Positions 37,001 to 46,392 of a stretch of DNA of 64,000 bases are shown here, piece after piece (position 1 is the first letter of the stretch; the number at the start of each line of letters is the position of its first letter). Made by a program: the position numbers and the translations under genes. The DNA is from Schistosoma mansoni (taxonomy: Eukaryota; Platyhelminthes; Trematoda; Strigeidida; Schistosomatidae): the NCBI RefSeq assembly GCF_000237925.1, contig NC_031495.1, positions 14,333,749-14,397,748 of the forward strand, written 5' to 3'. Below the pieces are notes generated by a model. It did no database searches and was not told the DNA's origin. It was given only the letters and a program-made list of their open reading frames with translations.

Positions 37001-40000
37001 TGAAGTTCAAGTGGAGACTTTTAACGTTGCTGAGTTGTCCGTACTAGATGGCATAATTACAAAAGTTCCGCTTTCGCTCTGGTAAATATCATCAGTACTT
37101 ACTACTACATCTAGTTCAAAGAACTCAATAATACCAAAAACACAAATTCTTGAAAATTTGGTTTTTCATGTTTTTATTTTACAATTATTATTATTTTGGT
37201 ATCGTTTAAGTGAATATTTATAGAATATTCTTTTGACACAACCATATTTGTAGTAGAAAGTCTAGTTGTTAGGAAACATGAAAGTTCCTTTTTTTCTATC
37301 TGCTTTGATGTTAAATTCATTTTCCTCTTTGTTCTAATGTTATCGATATGATTCTTATAATTTAAACCACGAACTGATCTCAGCTAGTTCACCATTGATA
37401 CTAGGAATCATTGGATGGCCAGTTTATTATTTAAACTATAAAAATTCTATAATCTCCACAAATCCCCTTATATTAAAAATAAATATCCTTGAAAGTTATC
37501 TTTAGCTCTTTTATGATGCTTCTAATATATATTTTAAGGTCATGGCAAAATGAATTGTACCAATTAAACAAGGTCAAAAGGTCAGTATGTGATTAACTCG
37601 ACACTTCAGTGACTATTCATATCTCTATAGTATTTTAATATTGATCAAAGGTGGATATGGTCTGTTTCTTTATCAAGTTAATAAAGATACCAGTGAATCT
37701 GATGATGAAAAGCACAAAAGTATTTTGAGATGATGAAGAATATTTGTAGCTAGAAATTGGTTCTCCAATTTTGCACAACATTATTATTTAATATACTTAA
37801 TTAAATTGATGAACTTAGTAAGACATCAGTAAAATATAATTAGTAAAATATGGGAATAATTGTTACCAACAACTTTTTAACTAGTTGTCTTACTGATTTG
37901 TGATTCACTATATACACTGTCCTCTTTGATAACCGTTGGTGGAAGTTGATATCCACCTGAACTTGTTTGCAACGGTATCCTTAGATTTGGTTCAGATGGA
38001 GCCCTGGAGATTAGCATGGAATCATTTACACTGTTAGAGGGAATAAAAAAATAAAACAATTTAATTGACAGTTGAAACATATTTATTTTACAGAGGCTAT
38101 TTTGCATAAAAATAGAGCAATCGAGATGAACGCGTGAAAATATCAAAGATATCAAAAATAAAAAAAGACTTCTATACGTTACGACACGTTTAAATAATCA
38201 GTGTGTTAACATAGATAACAACTACTCTGTCCACTTTATCAACTGTACATTTATAATCTCATCATCTGAGGTTTTCCACTAGCCTATAATCCGTATTTAT
38301 TCAGCTCGAAAGTCATTATAATTTTCACTCTTTGTTTAACTGATTTCAATGACCTTGTTTTTCTTGGCATCATTTCTTTTTATTGCTTTGTTGCCAAATG
38401 AATGTCCTCTCATCTCTAATTAATTAAATTTAATTTATGTGTCACATATTATTTCAAATGCTGTATACAGTAAATGAGAACCAAACAATAAAAATGAATT
38501 TGTATAATTTTTGTAAAACTATTTAAATGATTATATTCGAATAGCGGTTAATAGAAGTTTAATGGTCACTTATTTGTTAACAATACAATAAATCATGTAT
38601 CCAACTATGTACAATAGTGTTGAATTTCTTATTCTGAGGCTTAATTTAATTATAAACTTAAGTATTAACTCGGAACATGTAACCCACAGATTGAGAGATT
38701 CCACCTTCAATATAGTGAATATTTTTAATTGATTCTAACTATAAAATCTAATAATAAAGAGTCCCATACAAAGATAAAAGATCAACAAAGTACTTCTCAA
38801 ATTCACTTAGTATTGTTTGTTTGAATCTTCCCATCGATGTTTAGGATTGCAATTGATCAGTCTCTTATTGGCATATATGCATACTGTGCTTGTTGCTTCG
38901 ATATTGCCTTAATTCACAAGCATTATAGGCAAAGATGGATAGTGGCTAGCAGTGGAATCCAGGACGCGCGTTTCGTCCTATTTGAGACTAGTCAGCTGGA
39001 TGTACCTGAATCTCAAAATTGATGTCCATTCTGGGATTCGAACCCAGTACCGTTTGCTTCAAACGCCATCGCGTTATCCACTCAAGTAATTCTTAGTACT
39101 CAATTATTTACTAGCTACATTCAGTCTCTGATATAAACTATAGAATATTTAAGTAGGCTGAATAAATGGTTTCAAAAAAAGTTTGAAAACTATTAGTTTC
39201 ACAATGGCAGTTAATTATTAAAGGAAAAAAAACTGATCACTTCATATATAATTATCAGTTTTCAGCTGAATAATTCTAATTTATATTAATTCTTAATACA
39301 TTTTAAATATTTAATTTGATTGTGAATTATTGATATTGAACTTGACCTAACTTGAAATCAGTATGGTTGAACACTATCACAAAGAGTTTATATATATACA
39401 ATATAGATTGTTCAATTGAAATCTATTTTTTGTTTTAAAATTTTTTATTCAAGTCAAATTATGAATAACTAGTTGACAGTTAATATTTATTTATTTCCTA
39501 TTTTGAAAACAAAACAAAACAACACCATGTATTATGAGATGATGGGGAAGATTTGTAGCTCAGGTGAATGATTTTGATAGAGTTTTGTTTTATGAGCTAC
39601 ATGGTGTGGTCGTGGAGCTTTCATCGTTCTTCTGAACAAACTTCGGGTAGAAGTGTTCGAGTTTTTCCAGAAGTTGTGAACCACGTATGGAGAAATTCGA
39701 ACGCTTCACTTCTACCTGAAGTTTGTGCTGGTGATGTCGTTCAGAAGAACAATAAAAGCTCCACGACCAAACCATCCAGCTTACAGAACAAAACTCTATC
39801 AAAACCATGTATTATCTTGATTATATTGACAACTGAAATTGGATATGATGTATTTATTAAATTACCATAAAATATAAAGATAACTATATAACCATATTTC
39901 ATGCCAAAATTCTATTTATCAATACATATAGAAGTTGTTTAACTGATTCATAGATTAACCTATTCGGTAAATAATACGACCTTTTCTATTTCATTTCATT

Positions 40001-43000
40001 AGTTCACAAACAAAATGACCTCCGAACACTTATTCTATCGACGAAAAAAATACCGTTTATCAATAAAGTTTATGATATTAAACGAATTCTCATATTGATA
40101 AATAAATAATATTCACCCTTTTCTTATAATAATCAAACCACAAAAATACACTTACTCTTGATTATATGAATCATGGTCTAGAGCTCCAGCTCTCAATAAA
40201 AGATTGACAAGTGTTTGAGCAGGACAAGTTAAAACCTACATGATAATATGTAGAAAACTGAATTATGCAAATTGTGAGTTTATAGTTTGCAAACAATGTG
40301 TCAATAAGTCTGTTACAATTCATATTTTCTTCGTGAAATAATAAAATTTAATCATTAAGAATGTTAGAAACTATGAATTCTACACCTGGTTCGGTAGGAC
40401 ATAATGAAATTGAAAATCACTTTTATTCATCTCATATAGTTTGAGATAGATAAAAGGTATTGTCGTGAACGAGAACACAAGTGGTGTCAATGGAATGTAT
40501 GTGAACACAAAATTACAGAATTTCTTAGTAAAATCTGTGAATCATACAGTAAATACTTAATTGGCAAAATGTCAATCAATCATCCGAGACTTCACTGTTC
40601 CTTCATTTCCATACCAATTGCTTTCTGTTTCCGTTCTTTATTCTTGATCATCTCTACCTTCTGCTGCCAGACATTTTATTCATGACTAGCGTTATATAGT
40701 ACTTATGTCGATATAAGTAGCACACAACACGATATGAGAAAAATGTAATGAGAATGGAAGTTACAAACCAACCGACGGGTTTAGTAGACATTTTAGAACA
40801 ATGTTCTAATGTCCAGAAGGAAAACGATTCATTATCTTTTATCACAAATCACTTTCATGAAGGTAAGACAAAATTCTACTAGGCAATACAAATTAAAACC
40901 ATGTCAAATTACAACCAATATAACACAGTGGGACATCAGCGAGACAGAAGAAATAGTTTTTTTAGACATGTATATAATTCGGGGAAGAGAATATTTTTGT
41001 CCTTGTTTAAACTTATTGGGAGAATTGGATTATATAAAAAATTCATTCTTTTTACTGAGCAGTTAACTTTCTTTATATTTAGAAAATCTACCAGTAACAT
41101 AAAGATTACAAACAAGTACAAATAGTACTATGTTAATATAGTGCATAATCAATTGGATATAATGATTTTCTTGTCAAAATCTTATTAATGTTTTTTCTTT
41201 CAAAAACCCGTAACTAATATCACACTAAAAATGTGTTTTAAAAGAAGATGTATTCTCGGAGCTTCGCGGTTTTCAGGAGTAGTTTAAAATCAGTCTGTGA
41301 TGCATACTACTAAGTAATCCACAAGAAGTTTCAAAAAAGAAAATTTCTGATAAATTAGAAAACTCTTATTAGAAAAGTAAATGTTAAAGTCAGCTGTTAG
41401 AAAGAAAAGCGTGCTTCAGGTCGACGTCTCACTACAATGGAAGATCTCCTAATTAAGTTTAGGTATCATGAGGTTAACATTGGCCTGTCAATCATAATTT
41501 GACAGTTTCTAGCTTCCGCACTAATGACAGATATTATTTGCGAAGTATCAATCTCCACTGTATCAAGTAACCTAGTTAGCTCTAATGAATTGATGGGTAG
41601 AAATTGTACAGATTTAGAATTAGGAATATTGAACGTGTGTTTAAATGATCAATTTTACTGATTAAGGAATATTTCTCAATGCATCAGAGAGCAACTTCAA
41701 GTATAATGCTATAAACTACAACATAAAAATTTAAATTCATCTTGAGATGGTGGAGAAGATTTGTAGCTCAGGTGGATCATCTATTTTGTTGTTGGTAATT
41801 GATCATATTCAAATAACATTGGACCTATAGTTATTTATGAGATAAAGCTAAATCTACATAAATCTTTATATTTACATCTTGAAAAAGACCTAGCTGTACA
41901 AAATATAAGGTCAAGTTTTTATGATAGTAAATAGTTTTTGTGACTGATGTTAGCGCCATGGTTGTAGTTTACCTACAAACTTTTAATGTTTTTGTATTTA
42001 TTTCTTTTTGGCTTTAAGTTTTGTGAAATTCTATGCTGTTGAATCAGTTTTTTCTCTAATTGTTATGATCAGATTGTCGTCTTTGATGAAATTCTTCTTT
42101 TGTTTATCATGAATTTTATCAACCTACTCAGTAAAGGAATGACACTATTATTTTTTCAAATTCATTTGTGTCTTTGACCTTTAATTTTCTATAATTCTGA
42201 TAGTTTCAGGTCGCTTTATTGATTTTACTTTCAAGCCTTCATGTTAGAAAACAAATATGTTACCATACTAACTATTTTATAAAAAAACACAGCTGTGTCT
42301 CTCTTAGACATAAAATCCCGCTAATTTAAATTTCATTCATATTTTTTAAAGAACGAAATAAAGACATGATTTGTTAAGTTACTTGAAATAAATGTATTTC
42401 GTTACGTCTTGGACGTCCATTGTCCATTGAACCAGCTTTGATAGTGAATGTGAGTAGATTGTTTACTGGACACACATCTGGAGGAGTTATTCGATAGCGA
42501 GGATAAAGTATACGACCAATTCGGAAACGTTCAACTTCAGCCTTTATAAACAAATAAATAAATTGAGTGTTTAAGGTCTTTTGATAAATTAAGGCCATAA
42601 GTATAACCTCTCTAATGTAATCGACGTCTACATATTAGTAAACCATTTGCTTTCAGGAAATGTAATTTTTCCTAAAAATTGTCTTTGGTTAGATTTGTTA
42701 AACACAGTTTTATTGATATGTCAAGGAGGAATTATTCACAACAACATATGTCAGTTTATTGAATAATTGTGAAAAAAATTAAAAATCCACCCCCTCTAGT
42801 CAGAGTATTTCAAAGTTTATCGGGGATTTGAAGGAAACGTTTATGATGATAATTGGGCACAAAACATTCAATTTTTTGTTCATATAGATACACGATTATT
42901 ATTAAATATCTATTGGTCTAATGATCTAGTCACAACATGTCCCATTACACTAAAAAGCAGATGGCAAATCTATCAAACTCATTTATTGACTTCTTAACTT

Positions 43001-46000
43001 TAATTACGACTGAATAGTTGATTCGATAAGAAAAGTGATGTATATTAATGATACTTGAATTCACTTAGTATTTTTTGTTTGAATCTTCCCATTGGTTAGT
43101 CAGGACTCATTAGCCGAGTGGATAACGCGATGGCGTTTGAAGCAAACGGTACTGGGTTCGAATCCCAGAGTGAACATCAATTCTGAGATTCAGGTACATC
43201 CAGCCGACGAGTCCACAATAGGACGAAACGCACGTCCTGGATTCCACTGCTAGCCACTATCCATCTTTGCTTGTCTGATACTTATTTATTTAAACTGATT
43301 TGGTGTGAATTTTGTAAAAATTCACGTTGTTCGATTGAGTAATTCCACATTATCGATGAATAAAGAAATTTAATAGGTAAATTACTTGTCTATTCAGTTA
43401 CGGTTGAAATCAATTGATCGATCGACTTTGATCAATCCATTTTCATTAAAATAACCCTAAGATACTATACTTTTGAAGTTACTGAGAAAACTAAAAAAGC
43501 AATATGAAGTTCACATTTTCTTTTAGAAAAAAAATCGATTGTTTGTTAAATTTTTTTCTGTTTTTTTGTTTGTTTCCAAGTACAAAAGTATCACGTAATA
43601 TATAAATAGTTTTATAATGAGATTATAAATAATGTGATTTTCTATCTCAATATTAATTTACTTGTATACTGATTTAGATGAGTAAGACGCCTTCGATACT
43701 AATGACATAGTTGACTTCAAAAAGGTTTGTTTACATTTTTTAATGAGTATTTTGTTAGAATATAAAATGTATGTTTATCATAAATGAGCCAAAATAATAA
43801 TGTGCCAATTTGAATAGGTAGGTTATTCTTTGTTTAAAAAAGAATGTGTACTGATTATCTTTAGTGATTGAATGAGACGTATTTTATTATGTTGTTGATG
43901 AATTAAAATAAGCAGTATTTGCCTAGAAAAATGTTTATATATTTTAAGAAATTGTATGAAATACCTAAGAAAATAATAAAATACAAACAATCTGTTTTTG
44001 ATTTATTTATATTGGTTGTTTGAATCTTCCCATAGGACTACAATTGATCAGTCTCTTATTGGCATATGTGTATCATATGTGGATTGTGTCGATATTTCCA
44101 ATAATTCATATCGATTATGAGCAGAGTTGTGCATACGAACTCAATAGGTAAGTGGATAACGAGACTGCATTTGGAGTGGACGTCAATGGGTCAGAGTCCC
44201 TCGGTGAATATGAACTCTGGGATGCAAGCATATCTGGCTGCCGAGTTCCAGACAGAACAAAACGCCTGTCGGGAATTTCAATGCTTTCTGCCATTCGTTT
44301 CTGTTTATAATCTGTATTTGATTGCTTATAATCCTAGTGTACATGGTAAAGGTGGAGTATGGGTACGAGGCAATCAGAATCAAGAAAACTACAAATGGGA
44401 TTTTGTCTGAAATTCGAAAATTCATGACTCTGATCTTACATTATATAAAGTAAGCAACAGAAATTTCTTTGTATAAGGCTTGAAACGTTTAAGATTACAA
44501 AAAAATTTTTTTGTCACCAGAAAGTAGGAAATATGGTGTAAATGTATCGAATGGTCAATTCTTTCTATGTAGATTTTGTATGATAGGAAATCAGTCTTAT
44601 CTCTGAACCGAAGTCCTAAACTCTTAATTCTAACCCTAACTGTAAATCTTAGAACATTGGCTTTAAATTATTAACCCTAAAATCTGACCGGGAACAACTT
44701 AAGGACTCCTAAAAATCTTTCTCAGTCTTTATAATGGTTCGAGAAGACAGATGCTCTATTTTATTACTGACAATTTACAAGTAGAACAACCCATTAAAGA
44801 CCTGAATCGATCCATTTATTATGTGAAATTCGTGTACCATTTAAATATAATGGTTTTTTTCAGAAACCATCCATTTACAATCATTATTTCCTGATCGCCT
44901 GTCCATAGGCAAACATTCGTCGCTGTCATCTTGAGCTGATCCCTTTTCCATACTCTTGGTAAAATAAAATGGGATCGTCAGCAAATATACAGAAAATAGT
45001 ACCTTAGTTCATTCAAATAATTTTAATTTAATTTTGTCTCTAAAATTTATACATTTATGACAGAAGTTTCAGTAATTTGTCAAGAATAAATCTCCTTGTA
45101 GAAGTAGACGTTTTCTTTTAAATCCATAAGACTAATTTTACATAATAATAATAATGAAGCAGGTTTAATTATCACAGTTACTAAATTTTTAGGCGGTATT
45201 CTGCAAAGCTTCCCTGTCTTTGTCACTATTGATGTACTTAGATTAAAGTAATGAAACTAAAATTCAATTTTAACACCACTGATCAAAGTACCGCCATGAT
45301 TTTTCTAAATATTACTTTATGTGTTATGTAAAGAAACTTACCGATTTCAGCAAGCCTTAGAGTAAATTAATCAAGCTTATTTACTTTCATTGTGTGTTCT
45401 CTATTGATCGTATCACATTTAGGGATAGTGATGAGACATTACACCTGTGGGATTAAGTCATTTATTTTCGAAATCGAAAGATTCAGTAATCTCTATGTGA
45501 AATGATCATTACTGTAAAAGCGGAAGCCATTATGATAATACAATCCGCTCTTTACCATATTTTCTCATTTACATCTCAGTACTTTACTGTATATGTTTGC
45601 AGTGGCGGATTCAACCACTAATAGTAACATCAGTTATGTGGTAACATACGGTAATTTTATAGTCTAAATCTTTCTTTATAAATGATGTAAAATGTAGATA
45701 TCTACCATCGTCAATCATGAATCATAGATATATGGTGGACTAAAAATTTACACTTCTACTTATTTAAATAAAATAATGACATTTTAAAATATTTCTTTCA
45801 TCAAAATGGGATATATTTACTTCCAAACAAATGTAATTATGCCAGTGTAATGGCATCAGTGGGAAACAAAATGTTTCTTTCTTGCAAAACGTCTCTGAAA
45901 ATCTAATAAAATTACAGTATGTGACTGACTTCAATAAGCATTTTGATAATGAAGCATATAATAATAGACTTACATTTCCATTACGTGGATCACTTAGAAT

Positions 46001-46206
46001 GAGATATGGTTCACCATCATTGTCATCGATTGACATATTAAAACTACGTACATATGTATAACATCCTTCCAACAGTAAGTCGACAGCAGTTTGTGTGTTT
46101 GGTAATACATTTGTAGGAGTAACCTCAAATGTTCGCAGGTGTTGTACTTTATACGTTTTTAAATGTCTGGAATTGTTTCTATTTCCATTCATTTTCTTAT
46201 GTATTT
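21853..46206 (-). CDS. EPS8: EPS8-type adaptor: PTB, helical middle region, SH3 (one linker exon not placed)
   Basis: EPS8 proteins are cytoplasmic adaptors that bind receptors through a PTB domain, bundle or cap actin, and link Abi/Sos to Rac through the SH3 domain. Placed exons, 5' to 3' on the minus strand, are 46206-45974 (ATG at 46192), 42541-42383, 40235-40156, 38030-37894, 35176-34997, 31954-31801, 31158-30991, 28656-28530, 24607-24583 and 22027-21853. All have GT..AG borders, and phases agree at every junction except 28530 to 24607, where an exon of 3n+1 bases must lie unseen. PTB motifs are [11 protein letters not shown] and NEIHLFQ. The middle region has [10 protein letters not shown] and [10 protein letters not shown], both matching EPS8. 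The SH3 reads [21 protein letters not shown] and then a stop. The C-terminal actin-binding region of vertebrate EPS8 was not seen. Confidence 0.9.
22620..23720 (-). mobile_element. Degenerate 3' half of LINE family 2 in an EPS8 intron
   Basis: The minus strand reads the reverse transcriptase box region [20 protein letters not shown] (YADD decayed to YAGD) at about 23600-23545. The C-terminal [18 protein letters not shown] and [11 protein letters not shown] follow at 23170-23000, then a 3' UTR. It shows several frame breaks. Confidence 0.75.
24583..24607 (-). CDS. EPS8: EPS8 25-nt microexon leading into SH3
   Basis: A perfect pyrimidine tract (TTCTTTCTTTTGTTTCAG) precedes 25 bases, and a GTAAGT donor follows. 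Read in the phase required by the SH3 exon it gives KIYASTR, where vertebrate EPS8 has KYAKSKY at the SH3 start. The call rests on splice-site quality, phase and this short match. Confidence 0.6.
25278..25410 (-). mobile_element. Old hammerhead SINE copy (family A type)
   Basis: On the minus strand there is a degenerate tRNA-like part (GGCGTTTGAAG), then a hammerhead-like GGACGAAACG with CAGACGA instead of CTGANGA. Both the core and the stems are damaged. Confidence 0.5.
25905..26030 (+). mobile_element. Isolated 5' UTR fragment of LINE family 1
   Basis: GGCCCCAAGCCCGGG..AAGAGGAGGGTCGGGCATTGG through AACCTTGC.AAAAAA.CGCTAA..AGAATAAG matches the reverse complement of 4140-4260, the 5' end of the LINE at 1143-4290. 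None of the rest of the LINE follows. Confidence 0.7.
27285..27482 (-). mobile_element. Family B hammerhead SINE, 3' half with intact ribozyme
   Basis: It starts at the unit boundary (ATAAGAAGGGGTTTTGTGGAG on the plus strand). It contains the 3' segment, a hammerhead with consensus core, and the B box, and is truncated within the tRNA-like part near 27482. Confidence 0.85.
27366..27414 (-). ncRNA. Type I hammerhead ribozyme, consensus core and stems
   Basis: The minus strand reads GCGCACTG, CTGAGGA, GTCC-loop-GGAC, GAAA, a short ACGGCCGT stem III, then GTC and CAGTG. Every core base, both stems and the GUC cleavage triplet agree with the known type I hammerhead. This is the best-preserved copy in the window. 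Confidence 0.85.
28530..28656 (-). CDS. EPS8: EPS8 exon 8: segment before the SH3 linker
   Basis: A 127-nt exon. [20 protein letters not shown] corresponds to EQFIPPYVPRFRNGWEPP of EPS8. It ends in phase 0 at a GTAAGA donor. The next exon in frame should carry 3n+1 bases and was not found between 28529 and 24608. Confidence 0.88.
29028..29204 (-). mobile_element. Inverted composite of family B SINE
   Basis: Bases 29028-29131 are a minus-oriented 3' segment plus hammerhead. At 29131 the sequence switches to the tRNA-like segment in plus orientation (TCGGCTCAGTGGTCTATCGG) up to about 29204. The two halves cannot come from one co-linear copy. Confidence 0.7.
29075..29122 (-). ncRNA. Hammerhead ribozyme, core intact, weakened stem II
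   Basis: CTGAGGA, GAAA and GTC are all present with a full stem I. Stem II has GTCC against AGAC, which loses one outer pair. Confidence 0.65.
30122..30182 (-). mobile_element. Family B SINE 3' fragment (left half of an inverted pair)
   Basis: AGCTAGATCATCATGG through GGATGGCCGTTTCA matches the segment after the hammerhead and ends at its GAAA box. An oppositely oriented fragment of the same segment lies at 30387-30462. Confidence 0.7.
30387..30462 (+). mobile_element. Family B SINE 3' fragment (right half of an inverted pair)
   Basis: GACGAAACGACTGTCCAGTA, then GGTTTTCCATGGTGGTCTAG, and so on to TCATGATCTCAACTATT. It begins inside the hammerhead just before GAAA and mirrors the fragment at 30122-30182. 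Confidence 0.7.
30991..31158 (-). CDS. EPS8: EPS8 exon 7: LW..LGD.W motif
   Basis: A 168-nt exon. [20 protein letters not shown] and [15 protein letters not shown] match SVLSPLLTKDTIDFLNYTV and RQLWMSLGDTWMKVR of EPS8. This is the strongest family signature outside the SH3. Confidence 0.92.
31801..31954 (-). CDS. EPS8: EPS8 exon 6: helical region
   Basis: A 154-nt exon. [20 protein letters not shown] aligns with EFVDCFQKFKHGFNLLAKLK of EPS8, and [14 protein letters not shown] with SAADLVHFLFTPL. Phases join exons 5 and 7 without a gap. Confidence 0.9.
33005..33130 (-). mobile_element. Strongly diverged family B-like SINE
   Basis: A B-like sequence with a damaged hammerhead region (CTCATGAG..ATTGAAACAG on the minus strand), followed by material resembling the tRNA-like part (CCTGGGTTCGGTCC on the plus strand). 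Its assignment is weaker than for the other copies. Confidence 0.35.
34997..35176 (-). CDS. EPS8: EPS8 exon 5: start of helical middle region
   Basis: A 180-nt exon. [20 protein letters not shown] matches the RDVEILNHVLDDIE helix of vertebrate EPS8. It is followed by a basic Ser-rich stretch ([20 protein letters not shown]), comparable to the Lys-rich segment there. Confidence 0.88.
36306..36965 (-). mobile_element. 5'-truncated 3' end of LINE family 1 in an EPS8 intron
   Basis: On the minus strand it contains the C-terminal RT-distal coding region, matching 1330-1780 of the longer copy, and ends in a (TTAC)n tail on the plus strand at 36308-36325. The 5' truncation is sharp at about 36963. 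Confidence 0.85.
37725..37752 (+). repeat. Short copy of the fold-back element's 5' end
   Basis: GAGATGATGAAGAA.ATTTGTAGCT matches the first 25 bases of the element at 39536-39803. No palindromic part follows. Confidence 0.4.
37894..38030 (-). CDS. EPS8: EPS8 exon 4: linker after PTB
   Basis: A 137-nt exon rich in Ser/Pro ([20 protein letters not shown]), low in recognisable fold. It is placed here because its two phases fit exon 3 and exon 5 exactly. The family has a proline-rich linker at this point. Confidence 0.8.
38817..39096 (-). mobile_element. SM-alpha-type hammerhead SINE (family A)
   Basis: On the minus strand there is a tRNA-like promoter (GAGTGGATAACG A-box region, GGTTCGAATCC B box). 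A hammerhead follows, then the SM-alpha 3' segment (CCACTGCTAGCCACTATCCA), and the end sequence ATGGGAAGATTCAAACAA. This order is the one known for SM-alpha repeats of schistosomes. Confidence 0.85.
38956..39001 (-). ncRNA. SM-alpha hammerhead, core mutated
   Basis: Stem I (ATCCAG/CTGGAT), GGACGAAACG and GTC are present, but the core reads CTGACTA. The invariant G8 is replaced, so cleavage is not expected. Confidence 0.7.
39536..39803. mobile_element. 268-bp fold-back element flanked by a 12-bp target-site duplication
   Basis: ACCATGTATTAT occurs directly before (39524-39535) and directly after (39804-39815) the element. After a 36-bp lead, bases 39572-39803 form one imperfect palindrome. 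GATAGAGTTTTGTT pairs with AACAAAACTCTATC, GGTCGTGGAGCTTT with AAAGCTCCACGACC, GTTCTTCTGAAC with GTTCAGAAGAAC, and AACTTCGGGTAGAAGTG with CACTTCTACCTGAAGTT. The centre is near 39688. No open frame belongs to it; it reads almost the same protein on both strands because of the symmetry. Confidence 0.8.
40156..40235 (-). CDS. EPS8: EPS8 exon 3: C-terminal PTB helix
   Basis: An 80-nt exon encoding [15 protein letters not shown], in the place of the amphipathic helix that closes a PTB fold. It starts in phase 0 and ends two bases into a codon, which the T at 38030 completes as Asp. Confidence 0.8.
41741..41775 (+). repeat. Partial copy of the fold-back element's 5' lead
   Basis: GAGATGGTGGAGAAGATTTG, then TAGCTCAGGTGGAT, matches the lead of the element at 39536 and then diverges, without a palindrome. 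Confidence 0.6.
42383..42541 (-). CDS. EPS8: EPS8 exon 2: central PTB strands
   Basis: 53 codons, phase 0 on both sides. [19 protein letters not shown] corresponds to the LENFPLNTIQHC region of EPS8, and RRNEIHLFQ to the diagnostic DLHLFQ strand. The next exon continues the same strand and the final helix. Confidence 0.9.
43075..43275 (+). mobile_element. SM-alpha-type hammerhead SINE (family A), plus orientation
   Basis: TTGTTTGAATCTTCCCAT starts the copy. A tRNA-like region follows (TAGCCGAGTGGATAACG, GGTTCGAATCC), then the hammerhead and CCACTGCTAGCCACTATCCA. The 3' part is missing after CATCTTTGC. Confidence 0.85.
43198..43243 (+). ncRNA. SM-alpha hammerhead, core mutated
   Basis: ATCCAG/CTGGAT stem I, GTCC/GGAC stem II, GAAA and GTC are intact. 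The core reads CCGACGA, with U4 changed to C, which should abolish or strongly reduce activity. Confidence 0.7.
44016..44290 (+). mobile_element. Inverted composite of diverged SM-alpha-type SINE
   Basis: Bases 44016-44120 match the 3' segment of the copy at 38817 in the antisense sense (TTGTTTGAATCTTCCCAT, AATTGATCAGTCTCTTATTG). Bases 44140-44290 are a plus-oriented tRNA-like part and a decayed hammerhead (CTGCCGA..ACAAAACG). Confidence 0.65.
45974..46206 (-). CDS. EPS8: EPS8 exon 1 (coding): N-terminal half of PTB domain
   Basis: The ATG at 46192 opens 73 codons ending at a GTAAGT donor. A TATCTTTTCAG acceptor lies 14 bases upstream of the ATG, so the 5' UTR is spliced, or the message is trans-spliced there. 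[14 protein letters not shown] matches the first strand of the EPS8 PTB domain (YxVxHLTTF), and [11 protein letters not shown] the strand before the central helix. No earlier in-frame start exists after the acceptor. Confidence 0.88.
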
Positions 46207-46261
46207 CTGAAAAGATATTTAAGAGTTATATATATATATATATAATCATATTTTCTTGTGC

Positions 46262-46392
46262 CGGGAAATAGAAGCAGATATGAAAAGGGTTAATAACAAC
46301 TGGAAAGGATTGCCCCGGACAGAGTTGGATGGAGAATGCTGGTGGGCGGCGTATGCTCCTCCACGAGGGGTAACAGGCGTAAGTAAGTAAGT
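46262..46392 (+). mobile_element. 3' tip of LINE family 1 with TAAG tail, just upstream of EPS8
   Basis: The plus strand reads the last coding residues of family 1 (EADMKRVNNNWK, then a broken continuation), the terminal CACGAGGGGTAACAGGCG, and a (TAAG)n tail at 46379-46392. It sits about 60 bp from the EPS8 first-exon acceptor, opposite in direction to the gene. Confidence 0.75.

Noticed and set aside
36517-37047. 176-codon plus-strand frame
   Set aside because: Antisense of the LINE family 1 fragment on the minus strand.
39568-39870. Open frames on both strands with similar proteins
   Set aside because: The similarity is a result of the palindromic element at 39536-39803, not coding sequence.
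43120-43165. Possible genuine tRNA gene
   Set aside because: A and B boxes are present, but no acceptor stem closes and a hammerhead follows. It is the promoter of a SINE.
44117-44410. 97-codon open frame on the plus strand
   Set aside because: It lies across the tRNA-like and hammerhead parts of an SM-alpha-type SINE; a chance frame.
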